Positions 43,301 through 59,042 are shown, counted from the stretch's first letter. The stretch: 64,000 nt of DNA from Siderastrea radians (GCA_964017195.1 OZ024895.1:46061673-46125672); one strand, 5' to 3'. Translations and numbers: made by a program. The notes: generated from the letters alone by a model not told the origin.

Positions 43301-46300
43301 TATTTTGATTTCCAACCAGCTTGTCTGAGTCAATTCGAATACGAGACAAATATTTACGGACACTGGGAAGCAAGCAGGTTTTGAAATAAACATTTTAGTA
43401 CTGTTTGGAGCGGAAAAAGCAAACAAATTTTAACATCACATATTTATTGACTTTATTCGGCTACAAGCTGAGACGCGAGGTTGTTTCTATTTACAGGTTT
43501 CACTGTGAGAAAATACACTGGGAATTTGTTAGGCACGCAGTAAAGGGAGAAATAATACGATAACAATGGTGTTTATAAACGCTAGTTTTAAGCGATTTCA
43601 AATGAAAATTTTGTGGATACAGGAAACGTACATTTGATGAAAGATCGCTGTTTTGAAAAACAGCAGAAGCCGAGAAATTTAAACCGAAGTAACGCGAGAC
43701 ACGTGTCATGCAAATCATGCGGAACGTCACAAAACTCTATCGAAAGTTGACTGTCCATAATCTCTGCAACAACTGCTGCTTATATTTTATTTTCTGAAGT
43801 ACAATTATTAAATTTCCTCTGATTTTTTTTGCCTATGCATGCAATATTTTTCGAAAGTGAGTTTAAGTAATACTCATTTAATTTACGTTGACTTTCAAGG
43901 AAAGCGAAACGAAGAGTTTTATTTTATAGTTCGCGTGCAATTTTAATGCCATGCTATAATTAACTGTCACGTAATTACGCTACTCGTTACCTGGTTTTGT
44001 GTTGGATAACCGCAATTTTTGGGAGGTGGGGGGATGCTGGGGATGGCGGGTTGAGGGTTTAGGGTGGGTAAAATGTATAGGTTGTCGTGATAAATTTCAC
44101 CACATTGTAAAACAAAACGTCATCGGTTCTGCACACATTGCGTGCCTTTGTTATGGAGTGGCCAGGGTTCATGGCATTGTTTAATTAACGAATGATCCTT
44201 TTAACCTCAAGAAGACATAACCCACCTTGTAGTTACTCCTGGCTCATCAGGGTTGCTTTCAGTCGCCACATCCTCATATCCAAAGAAGTTACTTGGAAGC
44301 TGGAGCTTCTCAGCTCTCTCCTTTTGATCTTCTGTAACACGTTTTTCAAAGACAACAGTTATGTCCTCTTCAGCCTTCTGTCCGATTACTTGGACGTGCT
44401 GTGTATCTTCTGGTTTTTCCACAGACTCGTCATCAGTTTTAGATGAAGAACACTGTACAGCCTTGTCAAACGCTCCCTTAAACTGAGAGGCGATCTCATT
44501 CGTTCTAAACCTTACAGCCAAAGTCTCTGCCTTAGCAACGTCTTCAGAGAAATCCGAGAGAGTTGTCCACAGCCACGCTCTGTCAGATTTGGGAAACGGC
44601 TTAAGTTCCATATCTGCAGAAATCACGTGATTAGCACAAAGCTTGAAGATCTGTTCACGTCTCATCAAGATACGATGTCTTCCAGAATTTGGGTTATGGA
44701 GTATCTTTATGTCACCGACACCTCGTTCTTTCCACTGTGAAGTATCACCGTCATATCTAAACAATTTGCAACGTTCACAGAACAGTACTTCTTGGCCTTC
44801 TTCCCCTGTTAGGCATTCCACTTTCTCAGGGAGTGGTATAAGGGGCTCAAAATGTGGTCCCTCGTCATCTCCATGGACAGGACTCTCGGGAGACTGGGGT
44901 GACGCATGTGAAATAGGTGATATGGGTTTACGAGCTGGTGACCCAGGGGAGACAACCAGACTGAATGTAAATTTAGATGGGGTGCCTGTGCCAAATGGAC
45001 CAGTCAACTGAGCACTCTGAGAAGGAGACGTTGAAGGCTTCTGCGGTGGTGTTCTCCCCTGCTTGCTTGGAGAAGAGGTCTTGCTAGGGGACACATCAAT
45101 CTCATCATCTGCTGTATCCTCATTTGGGTCAACTCTTCCAATAGTAAAGAGCTGAGAACTGGATAGCCCCTGTGCTCCTGGTGACTGGAAAAGGAAAGAC
45201 ACTGGGGCTGCTTCTCTGTTCAATTCCTGGGATGTGTTTGGTTCTACGGACTCAACCACAGAGGCATTTGTACTTGTTTCTTCTTCTGTTTTAACTGGAG
45301 AATAAGAAACTTCAGCACCAGGCCTTACAGAGTTGCACGCCACACAGGTTAAATCATCTGCCTTGTTGTCGACATAACACACGTCACATGACCATGCACC
45401 AGGAGCAGCAGCAAATGTTGACATAAATTCCTGATACAGTTTGCACCCAGGCTCCTTTTGGTCTTCAGTTTTTGCCACTTCTGGGGATGGTTCCGACGAT
45501 AAAGGCTCTATAAGATCATCAAACACTTTTTTAAACTTCTGCGCCATTTCGGAGTTCTTAAACTTGATAGCTAGCTTCTCTGGCTTTGCTTCACCATCAG
45601 CATAGTCCGCTGAAGTGTACCACACCCAAGAGCGATCTGATCCAACATTGGGTTTAAGCTCCATCCCTGCAGTAATGTTATGATTAGCACACAACTTCTT
45701 GATTTGTTCCCGCCTCATGAGAACGCGTCCTTGGCCAGAGGCTGGATGACGCAAAAGCTTAACATCTCCAACCCCTCTCTCTTTCCACTGCCCTGAGTCA
45801 ACATCAAATCGGTAAAGCTTTGCTCGCTCAGAAAACATCACCTCCAGACCTTCTTCACCAGTGATTACTTGGATTTCAGCAGGAAGAGGAATGATTGGTT
45901 CGAAATGCAGATTGTCATTATCTTGACCTTCGGCTCCTTTGGTAGGTTCAGAAAACAGCTGCATACCTGCTCCTTGAAATGGCTTCTGATCATCTTTCCT
46001 TTGAGCATGGGAAAACGCATTGTCTCCTTCAACCTTCAAAGATGAGAACGTTAGTTGGCCAAAGGTTGCCGATTCTCCAAACACATGACTGGCAGACGTA
46101 TTTGTGCCTGGCTTTGAGATATTCTCTTTAGTAGAAGGCGTTGTGTCAACTGCCGAGTGCTCTTTGCCAACTTTTTTGTTAACATTTGCTACCTCCTTGG
46201 ATATTCCACGGCAGCCAATGCAGCCAGGGCAGGCTTCTTGTTTGGTGTAATTGAAGAAATTTGGTGGAAGAAAAAGTCGATTGGCTTTCTCCCGATCTGC

Positions 46301-49300
46301 TATTGAGGCACGCACTTCATAAACAAGGATGCAGTCTTCATCTTGCTTTTTAGCTCCTTTTAGAGGACTTTTGGCAACCAAGAAACGCCTGAGTGCGATA
46401 TTAGTGGAAGGATGAGCAGGTCCGGATGAGTCAGCTTGTGTTGAATGGACAGGCACAGGTTTCACTGGGGTTGTCAAAGCCTTTGCTTGACTTGGTGAAA
46501 ATGATGGTTGAGTTTGGGATGACTGGACAGTTGGCCTTTGTGCAGCTAGCAGAGAAGCCTCAATGTCCCAGTCACTGTCATCTTCCTCTGTAGAGGAATA
46601 ACTCGAGCCTTCATCAGTGGACTCCTCAGACTCTTCCACATCATTGTCATATTCTTTCACACTGGATAAAGGTTTAGCTACCCCTTGAAGAGCGATGTCT
46701 TCTGAAGTTTCCTCAGCAACGTAAGGTGTAAAGTCATAACCTCCAGTTTGCAACACCTGGTTCATAGTATCTTGCTGTTCTTTAGCAGCAACAAGACGTC
46801 GAAGTAACTCGCTACTTGAAAAGTCTACATTAAAATCTGGAGCAAATCCACCTTGATTCACTGAAGTTGGTGGCTTGAAGATAGGCGGTGTTGCTTGCTG
46901 CCAAATATCGACATTTTCCGTCCCTGGTATGACTCCACCCAGAGGTGGGATTGTTGCCAGTTGTCCAAACTGGAAAGAACCAGTAGGTTGCTGCCAGAAT
47001 AATTTCTGTTCAGGAATTTCGGTACTTTGAGTGGGCATGGTGGATGAAAACGAAGACAGCGAATGACTCTGAATAAACTGGTATTGCGTAGACACATTTG
47101 GTGTGACTTGATCATCACCCTCGGATTTTTCGCATTTCAGAGAATCGATTTGGTAACTGGGTGTTGAATAGTTTGATGCATCAGGATCAAACTTCGGGGA
47201 AGTACCAGTACCAAAGGAACCAAATGACAAGGCAGGACCCCCCTGCTCTGGGGAACCACCGCCAAACACAGACGCCTCAGCCGGTGCAGCATTTGCAGTT
47301 TGTTCGTTCAACGAGAAGGAAAAAGGTGATGACCCAGTTAGGCCTGAGGCAGCAAAGGCGAATGACGATTGGCTTGATTTGTTGCTGATAGCAGGGACTC
47401 CAAAAGCTGCCAAAACAAAGGGTTGACCTGTTGCAGGTTTTGTGGTGGAGGGTGCCTCGGAAGCACCAAATACTTGACTGCCTACTTGGGTTCCTATTTG
47501 TGATGCAGATGTCTCACTGCTACCTGCTACGGACTGAGCTCCAAATGCAAATGACGGTGGAGGTGCTGCAGATGACTTGCTAGTGACACCAAATGTAAAT
47601 GGAGAGTTACTCAGTGTTCCAGTATCACTCATTTCAAAAACAAATGGGCTTCCTGTTTGTAGTGCACTGCTGGTAGTCGTTTCCCTTGGTAACTGAAATC
47701 CAGACTTGGACGATTCCTGGGTCACAGAAGTTTCAGTTCCCTCTGAGAGCTTTGCAGCTCCACATGCGACACATACAGTTGTACATTCTTTATTGAAGAG
47801 CAAACAAACAGAACAAGACCAGGAGCCAGGTTCCGGAGCAAACTTAGCCAAAATGTCAGAGGTTTTGTGGCTTGTATCTGCTTTGTTTCCTTGTATTGTG
47901 GCACCTTTCGTCAGCATCTTCTGACACTCCTCGAACTTTTCCTTAAAAAGTAAGACCTCCTCTTGAGTTTTGAACTTCACTGCCAACTGTTCTGGCTTTA
48001 AAATCTCCTCCGAATAATCTGCCAAAGTACTCCAAATCAAAGAATTGGCTGTACCTTTCTTTTCTTCTAATTTCATCTCAGCTGTAATGAAGTGATTAGC
48101 ACAAATCTTGTGGACAACTTCACGTCTCATCAAGATTCGACTGCGGCTTTTCACTGAGTTACGCAGAATCTTCATGGTTCCAATACCACGATCCTTCCAG
48201 GCAGAAACATCTTTATCATAGCGATACAATTTGGCTCTGCTGCTAAACATCATCTCTTCGTCCTCCTCTCCAGTTTGAACTTCAATCTGTTCAGGGAGGG
48301 GTATGAGGGGCTCAAAATGGATATCTTCAGTATATGAAGTGGAAGAATCGTGCCTCATCCTCCCAGGAGATGTGGGGGACGTGGGAGATGCCACCTTTTC
48401 TTCACGCTCTTCCACTCGTTTCTCAGGGCTGTTGCTACAACTTAATCCCGCAAAGAAACTGGAATCAATTTTCAGCGGTCCCTTGATGTTGGGTGCTGCA
48501 AGGGGCTTTTCACTTCTTGAAAGAGACGTCTGCTTGACTGTAACCGGTGTGGACTCAAATATGGGTTTACTTTGATCAGCCAAGCCGGGACTTGGGGTAG
48601 GAGGAGTGCTCATAGTTGAAAAGCTGTAATGAGCTGACTGTAACAGGCTTACTTGCTTCTGCGGGAGAACAATAAAGATTACAATCAAAAATGATATTTA
48701 TAAATACGATTAATTAAAAGAATTCTAAGACCACCGGTTAAGGTGATGTCATTTCAAGTAAGTATTTCACTGTATTTCACGCTATTTTAGGTAATCCTGT
48801 CACGTTATCTCAATATCGGATAAGGGCCACACTTCCTCACTGCCGGTGTTGGCTTGCAGGGCCGTTCACAGGTCAACGTCAAAGGTTTCCGAAATTAAAA
48901 TCTCGAACACAAGTTAACGTCTAAAAGCCTTAAAAATCCAAACGAAATTTAACAAAGCACCAGAAAATTAACACGCCCAAACGTTTTTACAACTACTACG
49001 CATTGAACATCATATCAATAAAACAACTGGAGGTTCAGATCCTCATCTTCCACATTTTGTCGTTTTTCGTTGAGAGCAAACAGGTTGTAAGTAAACTGTA
49101 ATCAATCTTTGTTGCGAGCGTGAGAAACTGCGCTCGAAATAAAGAATGAACACAGGCTACTTATGACACGCGCAAAAATATTATGACATAAACAAGAAGT
49201 TTAAATTTCTTGAGTATTTATAGATAATGAGTTACTTCCAACATCCAGAATCACTACGTTTGTTTTATAGATAAAGGGGTAGATGCTAGTGCAGTCCTCG

Positions 49301-52300
49301 AAACTTAATATCGCTTCCACAGTTGTAGCGTTTAATTACCGCAAATCAATCATTGGAGAAAGTTTCTGTGTTATTTCACTTTAGTTCATCTACGAATTTA
49401 ATACTTTCGACTAAATATAATAATTGATTACAACTATTTTAGTAAACTAAGTTTTTAAGACCGATATTTGCAAAGCCAACAGCTATAACATTGGCAAACG
49501 TCATTGTTAGAAAGGCAGAGATATAATAAAATTCCAACTCTTAGAAGTTTTAAATTTTTTTTCATAACATTAATCTGTCGAAAGGAGTCACCAGGCCTTT
49601 GAAGAAAATCAAATCGCTGCAAGATTCTACAATGCCCGTCAGGACTGTATTTGCCTGTAATTCTTTCTAAATACATGACATAGCATAAAACTGCAACATG
49701 AATTGCGTGTCCAATGCACACTGCTGAGCAGCATTTTTTTTTTACTTTGAAGTTTCCCAAGTGGAAATTTTACAAAAATAATTTAGTGCCCCTCCTATAA
49801 TCTAGAAGACAAATCAACAGTTAAGATGCACTAACCTTTAACATGTTGATTTCTTCACGCATGCTGCATATAGTCTCATCTCTGATTGACATGGCCTCGT
49901 CTCTGAGAGCCATTTGCTCTTGGAAATAACCTTTGTTCAAGGCCACTTCACTTAGTGTGGCGATAAAATCTTTTGTGTTTGGATCTTGTGGCTACAATGC
50001 AAAATTATGACAACAATGAAAAAGAACGTGGAAGAGAAGTTTCACAATTAAACACCAAGCAAGGCAGAAATCTAATTTAATCTAAACACAGATTACCGTG
50101 GCCAACATGAAAAGACCTTTCAAGGTTGTCTTCCTCCATAGTGGTGGGTGGACAAACATGGCGTGCAATACAGTCTTTGTATGGGAAAAACGGCAATCTA
50201 ATGAATAGTTCCTGTAAAATTTCAGTTATGGAACTCTCATGGATCGATTACAAACGTGAGATACCAGGCACAGGATTTTAATGATTGAGTTTGAGGAATG
50301 TGTCATAGCAGATTGCAAGCGCCAGAGTCAATCCATCTGTCTATTTGAAAGGGTTTTATAAACATTTGTAAAGATAAATTGAAGTAGCCACCACTGACCT
50401 TCTAGCACTATTACAGTCCTGAAACTGGAACAGTAAACTCGTTGGCCTTGTACCTTTATAGATTCTTAACTAAAATTTTGTGGATATCATTTGACATTGG
50501 AGTCCGATTTTTCCACTAGCAAACACTACATGAACATTCTGCGTGACCTTAACACCCCTGCCAATATGTTGAAATCAACCTTGAAAACGTCTACAAGTAT
50601 TTACCCTCTAGATCACCAACCCTGCACTTACAAGAAAACTACTGCTGATTACAATCATGAAAACACAATGCTGTCCCATCCCACTGACAATTAGAACATT
50701 ATAAAAACTCAAACCAATACTAAAGGCACACTTACTTGCTCAACCCAAAAGTTATCATCAGACTCCTGTACTTCTGATACGTTGGTTGAGCTGCGGCTTT
50801 CTGCGGAATATTTACGCCGGCGTACGTCCCGACGCTGACCTGAAAAAATACAATTCTCCTTAACCTTTCACGCCCAAAGTCAATTTTGAAACCTTCTTAT
50901 TAGCTAATTAAAGGGGCATGGTCACGCTATTTTAGTTCACTTTAAAAATCAAAAATATGTCCTCACATCAATGAACGCCCACAAATAATGGTCTAGTTTT
51001 GTTACCAAAGACTATATTACTTCACTGAAACTATTTTCTGTCGTCTGTTGCTACGGATGGCACGGATGGAAATGGATTGCAATTTGAAAAAATTAGGCTA
51101 AACGTTTCAAATTCTTTCAGCGTGTTGACATTAAATCGATATTTAATGGTCGTGGTTTGTTTTCTCTTAATGAAATTAAGTTAATATGTTGCTTTAAATG
51201 TTCAAACACAACTGGGCATGGATAAAGTTAGCTACCGATAATTTTAGCACAGTTTTGGCCAGAAATCTGCGAAATCCTCGTGACTATGCCCCTTTAACTA
51301 TTGAGTCCATGAACAAAATCCTATGGTGTGACCATTCAAATTAAACCTCTTCGACAGTTCTTTCACTTAGTCCTTTTTTTTTCAATACTTTGCAAAATGA
51401 AATTTGGGTGTTTTGTTGACTATTCACAATGGTCATAATGCGATGCGAAGAGAAAATAAGATACAATGCGAAATATTAACACCCCCGGTGATATTCTCTC
51501 GAAGGTTACGTAACAGGGGTGGTATAAGTATGGTGTGATAACTAGTTTTCTTGCTCAGTTTTCCCTTTCCAGTGGACAAGGTGGAGAGCGACCCACGCAA
51601 CTACCCTATAAAGTCGTGCTACGAGGTTCACTCACCTTACCAAATCTTTTAAGTTTTGTTTGCCATTTCTGAGAATATATTAAGTACTTTAATCAGTTAC
51701 CTGTTGCTGAGCTTGCTCGTGGGAATCCAGTTTGTATCAGTGTTTCTATGTCGTTGAGTTCATCCATGACTGCCTGTCGTCCAACCTTGGCAGAAAAGAA
51801 AGCAAATTCTTAGATTTAAATGGTAACATGTTTGATTTCAACCAAATTAGGATCGAGTCTGTAACTCAAGGGTTGACTCTAGCAGCAAGCCATGTGTGAC
51901 GTAGTTCAAAAAATTCTGTCGAAAGGTCTTAAGAGAAGCACAATTCCAATCGACAGCTTTTTTTTAATTTCAAAGACATGTTTGGATAGTTACCAGTATC
52001 ATCACCCGTATGACACTCAATGTTACAAAGTTGACTTCGAATTTATAATAACGTTAGCTAGAGCAATAACAAAGAATAAAATGGTTTGCAGCAAAACAAA
52101 AGCAATACATGATTCAAGACAGATTCATAATTAACATATGATAAGCTTTCTATTGAGTGAGTTTGTACAGGTTTGACTCAGTATCGATAAGAGCCTTGCT
52201 GCACTTGATTAGTAGACAATGACCTGAGGTACCATCCAGCTCTCCCATTAAGTCAACAAGTGCATATTATCTCCCTCAGATTCAGAATACAGACCCTAGA

Positions 52301-52793
52301 GAATACTTACATCAGAGGGGCTGGTCATCTTCAGGTAGGATTGCAGTAAACTCCGTGCTTCATGGAGATTCTGGTAATACTCTTTAGTTGGTGACACACT
52401 CTCAGTGTCTGTCTCTTCAGTTGCTGCACAAGCTTCAACATGAGCGAGGTACTTGTACACCTATCAACATTGGAGAAAATGTAAAACTTGACTAATCTGT
52501 GCAAATGATGGGGAATACATATCCAGGGAAGTTTTAACATGAATCTGTGTTAGAAACTTAACAGGTGCCCTATAAGTATTACCAGAGGAAAGTAAAATTG
52601 GACTCGGGCAAAAAGACCTTTTGGTCACTTGCCTGAAAGGGTAAGTGGAGTGGAAAGTGCTGCAGCTTTCATTAAATATGCTGCTGTAACTGAAAGGAGA
52701 AATGTAAATTAAAGTAACAAAAGCTGGCTCTTGTTCACTTGCTATATTTACAGCTCTATTTAGCTGAAACTGCCATTGACCCGGTGTATTTCT

Positions 52794-52849
<56 letters not shown>

Positions 52850-55800
52850 TTTAACCAGGGAGCCCACTCGCCTTGGCGGTTTTCAGTGGGGCCCTGCAAA
52901 TTATAATAAAAATAAAAATTATAAATTATAAAAATATAAATTATTATAAATAAAAAATATAAATTATTATCTTCAGAAAAATAAGCACACTGTGCACGGC
53001 AACCATATTTATAGGGGCAAGTTTAACTTATCCAATGGGGCAACTGGACAAAAGTATAAATTAAAACCCTTATATTAACAGACAGTACCTGTGCCAGATT
53101 GTACATCCCTGGGGGTGTTTTGACTTGCTCAAACATCTCCATGGCCTCAAACAGCTTCCCTTCCTTCATCAATGTACCACCCATCGCAATACGCACAGAC
53201 TGAAGCTGGGACTTAACTTCATGCAACTGAAAACATTTTAATGGCACAAAGATTACTTTGATTGGCTCTTTCATGCCTCAAGTGGCCTTTTAAAAAAACT
53301 AGCTTAATAGTTAGCCACTATGTGTATTCTTAAGTCAACAGTAAAACATCATTGCAAGGTCACAACAGAGATCTTGAGACATCACTAGCGAAGCATTTGC
53401 GATCCACTGACATTTAATCCTCTCTGTGTTAGCCATCTTTAGGCATTTAGTGCTCAATCCTCTAAGCCCCACTAGTGTTGTGATAATCATCTAATTTCTT
53501 GTCATCATATCAGTTCATTAAACACGTTCAGGTCATGGGAATTAAGGAAACGATCACCAAAGATAAATTATATTGAGGTTTAAAAAAGTTCTGACAACTG
53601 GTAAGCAACAAAATGTAAGGAGAATTTGTATAATGATGCTCAGGCTAATTACCCACCTGAAGGCTCTCAAACATGTGAGGAAAGAGGGGCTTCTCACAGT
53701 GTGGAATGCTCTCATCCCTGAAAAAAAAAAAGCCAAACTAAACCTCAACAGAGTTAAAACTTAAATATTATAAAAACGTAAAACACATGGACAGTTTTGA
53801 ATGTTTCTCCAGAGATACAAAATTTGTATGAAAAGTGACTCACTTTTCTAACTTCTCCAGAACTGTTAGTGCCTTGCGTAGGTAATGCATACTCCATTTC
53901 TCCAAACTCTAAGGGAAGCAGAAAAGTTTGTGTTTAGACTTAAACAAAGAATCTAAAAGAATCACCTCCAATACACACCCATTTTACTGCACACAATTAA
54001 ATGGAGCAATTGTTCTGCAATGTGTAAAGAAATGTTGATGAGAGCACTAAGAGACAAGGTGCAAAATAAAAAGTCCCTACACACCTTCCAATGCTCCTCG
54101 TAGTACCAAGGGTTCTCACCACTACTCTTCAGAAATGATGCCTACAACAAGAAAAAGTTTCAATTACAATGCCAGTAAATCCTTCACCATTTCGTTATCA
54201 GCAGCACTTTAACATAAACATCAATTTTTAGACTCTTCAAAGCTGGCACTTAGACATTTGCCATCTGAAGCACAAAATTACTTAAAATATTGTTACTCCA
54301 AAAGAAAGTATAATATCCTCTGACTCTCAAATGTTGGTATCTATGCTGGTCACATAGTGTTGTATCAGATTTACAAACTTAACTTATTACTGCACACTAT
54401 CTAATGCTCCAGTTTATTCACTACCTTGACCATTAACTAGTGGTAATTATGGATGAGTTGTTTAAGAAGCAATGCAGCCTGGACAGAATGATGTTAAAAA
54501 ATCTTTAGGTTGTTGGAGATTACTTGAGTTCAGTTTTCTACAATTGTCAGAGATCCGCATCTGTAGGTCTTTGTGGATTGTTTCCAAGTAAAAACTCCCC
54601 TCCTCTCACCCCAGAAATTTAAAAAAATGCATGCTTTTTTTTTCAGATTTAAAAGAATGATAAGTCCCAACCCCCACTCCCCAAATAAAAGTGCCCCCCT
54701 CAAAAAAATTAACCTCTTAAAAGCTTTTCCAAGTTCATGGTATCTGGTATATGGTATTTCTCCGCCCACCCATTACTTGTCCAAGACCACCCTCAACCCC
54801 CATAGTTGTATGATAGGAGACAACAATGATTTAATGTTGGTACCAACCTTGGATCCAAAGGAATTTCCAAGGTAAATCAGGAGCTGAACCTGTAATCCAT
54901 GCCTATCATCCACAGCACGGATCTTCTCAATGCCAAGTTGAACAATGCGGCGAATTTTTCCAGACTCATTCAAACTAAAATGGTCAACAAATACATGTTA
55001 TAATGTGCAATGTTGTTTGCAATGCATTCAAATTACACGTAATTTCAGACACGTCAAACTCTCAGGTGATCCTTTGGGATTCAACACACGGCAACAGAAA
55101 CAAGGAAGACCTGTGCACATATACTGCATGTTGGCATGCTCGAGTTACACACAGGGGTGGAGAGGGTAAATTGAAATTAGAGCCTGCATGATGAACAAGC
55201 AGAACAGGCAGTTTTGGTGAAATGCCCAGTTGTGGCAGAAGTAGTAGTAGCTGCAGCTGTAATAGGAGTCTTAGGATTTCATGAGTACGACTTTTCAAAT
55301 CTGCTGCACGTGATTTGGATGTCGCAACATTATCTTTCGCAGGCCAATCTTCTCTACTGTTCAAGACACTACAGCTAAGGCAATGTAGCTGGTAGAAATC
55401 AAGAAGTCATACTTGTACATCATCTCATTCTTGTAGTCCACTCACTCTAAAGGTCACAAACAAACAACATATTGTGTAAGGGTCGACTGTGCTGTATTCC
55501 TGTATGGATATATACATGTAAGATGCTAATAAGGAATCAACAAAAACCTCTTTTAACCTGAATTTCCCTGTGTACAAGTTATATGCAGCAATCCACCACT
55601 CATCCTGGACAGGCAAACTGAGAGAAGAGCACAATGGCTGAGGAAGAATTCTTGGCTCATAATCTTCATAGAAAATGTCTCTGTCTTCTAGAACTGTTGC
55701 TGCAGTGGTTCGTACAACAGCATAAACAAATGCCTAGGAGTAAACAGTCCACCATTTTAAATTAACAAAATTAATCAGAACTTAACAATATTAAACAAAA

Positions 55801-58800
55801 TAATGCAGTCAAGTGATTGACTATGCTTTTTCAACCATGCCATGAAGAATACACAATCAGAAAGCTTGATCTCCCTGGGAATTCATCAGAGATCTTTGGA
55901 AATCTTCGGAACATTTCAGAAAATGGTTGGACACACCCAAACTTCAGACCATCTTTGGTAAATTTTGGATGATCTTTGGGAAATAGCCAGGAATGTTTGG
56001 CAATCTTCCAAAAATGTCCTAATTTAACAGATGTAGGGAAAACATTTTCAGCCAATTTTTTTAAGCATTATATGCAACACCACTAAAATGTTTGGGACAT
56101 GTGTTTTACAGGCAAGCAATAAAAAAAGTTATCTAAAAAATTCTTGTGGTACGATGTATATTATGAATATCCCACATATAACTTCAACTTGTAACTTAAG
56201 TTTTTTTGTATACACACTTGCCTGTAGGTATAATGAATAGTCCAGTCACTGGTATATTACTTCATGGCGCATTGCATAACCGGTATAATAACTTCTTACT
56301 AACTGAACGCGGGACCGTACTGGGGAATATTGGCCCGAGGTCGTGGCAGTACGGACCTCGCTGCGCTCGGTCCGTACAAAAACGACCGAGGGCCAATATT
56401 CCCCAGTACGGTCCCGAGCAAGTAAAGTTAGTAAGTGGTTTATTATATGGCATCATTTTTCGTTCGAAACAACACTTCCGGTACTTCATTCAAGTCAATT
56501 TCCGGCGCGGTGTCAAGGAAAGAAGCCAGCGATTTTAACAGGCTTTCGAATCAGTTTGATGATCGTTGCTGTCGATCGGCAGAAACTTGCGTGGCTCTTG
56601 AATGAAAACTGCTCTGCTTCTATTATATGTGTCAGTTTTTCGTCGTCCTGTACAACACAAGAAAGTTTTATTTGAAAATACTTCTTCGTTATGGGCAGAG
56701 ATAATTCGGGAAAAAGAAGAATAATGAAAAGGCCGCGGTAAAACTGGCTCACACACGTGCTTCTCAAACTCTGGAAATTGTGGCAGCGTGTTTAATAGTC
56801 ATTGTGAACAAAGGAACTCTCGAACCTAAAAAAAGACACTGGAAATTCTCTCTCCATCAAATACTGCAAGTTGTTTGCTTCAGTGGCTTTAAAGAGAACT
56901 TTGTAAATGCTGAGAGCAAATTTTCGTCGCACCTAACAAAGTTGTTTTTAGTGCGAGCTACAGCAAGAGCGGACTTGTGAACATGCTAAAATTATTTTCA
57001 AGGATGTGCACTACAAGAGCAAAAATCTCGCTGAGGAATCAAGGTACACTGTTAGTTTAATGCATGTACGTGTAGCTTTAATTTGTTTTTGTGGAAAGCG
57101 CTGACTGAAGCGATGGCGAATATTAAACTAGACAAGAACGTGATCGTTTGCTTTCGATTTATAGTCAGTATAGTTGCCGGTGAAAGCCGTTTGCTAGTCG
57201 TTTTGCAGTTTTCATTCTTTTTCGCCGTGAGGTTTTCTTGTGAGAAACGTACTCTTTTGTTAATGCTGAATTTTAATAATTATTGTTTAAGTCTTGGCCG
57301 ATTTACTTGGGTCTTTACAGCTTACAGTCTATAGCCGTGCAAAAAAACAATAAACAAACACAGCCAGTGAAGAACGTTGGCCCAGTCGGTAAACTTAATT
57401 GAAGATCGCTTTTTCTAAGCAGACGTGTTTACCTCGTTCATTTGTTTTGGACCAGCTCCAAACCTTTTCTTTTTTATCTTCTTGCGTTTTCACAGTTTGA
57501 ATTTTGCTGTAGCGTTATAATAGCACGAAAAAAAAATATCCAAAAAGGACCGTTTCCATGGTAATGGTCCGTACTGTAAAATCCCGACCGAAGACTAACC
57601 AATCAGAACACTCGATTTAGACTGAAGAATTGCTTGCCATATAATAAAATTTTGTATTAGCAGGGTTGTCACTTTACCTCAATGTCTCTCAAGCATAACA
57701 TGTTAGGAGTGATATGTTTTTCAATATCTGGAATATCTAGCCTCAACTCGTGGAATATGTCCTTCACCATAACACCCACTGCAAAAATAAAAGCAGTTAA
57801 GTAGATCATGCCTTATCATCGTTATAAGAAAAAATCTACCAATGGTACATTCTATGTAACAAGATTTGCTAAGAGTTTACAATCGTGTTTGTCCAGTAAT
57901 TTGCACGCATACTTGTGTACCCTGGAAATGTTTGAATTTGATGATTTCATTCTCACTTATCTGGCCATCAAGGTTTTATGTAGAAGGGTGTCCAGGCATC
58001 CTATGGATGCCCACTTTTTTCATTAGTTTGTTAAAATTCATTCAATCTCTTGGCTAAAAGCCTGCTGGCCATTCATAAATTCCCCTGCACTGTATTTCAC
58101 TCTTACACTCTGTATGTGCTTTGACAGAATGATTCATCATGTCTTCTAACCAGCTATCACTCTCGGTTGACCAAGGCATAAGTAACTTTAACAAAAGTTT
58201 TGGTTACAAACCTCCTGGTCTCATCTCCTTGTCGTACAGAAACCAGTGTAGTCCAACCCAGGTTATGTTTTGCAAGCTGCGAGGATTCTCACTCACTGCC
58301 ACTAAAATAGATGGGGAGAAACTTCATAGCATTTGCAATGCAAAGCAATACAAATTATACAACACATTATAGTACAGTACAGTACAGTACAACAAAAGTA
58401 AACAAAGCAAACATACAGAGTTAATAAATAAACAGAGTAAAGGAAACTTTACTTTATAAATTACAAAACTAACCTTCATCCCAGCTCACCAACTGCTCAA
58501 CACTTGGAATTGCCAATTCAGTAACAGAGAACTCGTCGTCACATGCAAAAAATGACTACAAATATAATAACAAAAATGTCATTATTACTACAAGAAGTCC
58601 ATGAAGGGTAAGAATTAAAAGAGTTCATGTACATGCTAACACTAAATTAGACAAGCAAAAATATAGCATTTTAAGTAACATTAATACCACTGTAGCAGAA
58701 GTATGGAAAAATCTGCATTGCAGAAGATTCTAACACGAGTTTCCTTAGGATATGCTGTTTATTTTCTCTGTCTAGAGCTTTACCTTTGTCAAGTCTCTTT

Positions 58801-58999
58801 CACCCCTGTAAACTGTGTGAAGAACCTCTTGCAGACCTTGTGGGGAACAGCAGTCTGAGTGACAGGTGTCAATCCATCGTGCACCATGCCTATCTCTTGT
58901 AGCCGCAAGGAAATGACCTGTCAAACAATCACGTGCAGGTTAATACATTTGTATCATTAATTATATAATTCTCTCACAAGAAACAAGGAAAAGTTTCTC

Positions 59000-59042
<43 letters not shown>

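Noticed and set aside
44207..48688. A separate 1,493-codon gene starting at the ATG at 48688
   Set aside because: An in-frame acceptor at 48659 and phase-matched upstream exons show this is an internal RANBP2 exon. The stop at 44207 lies in the intron.
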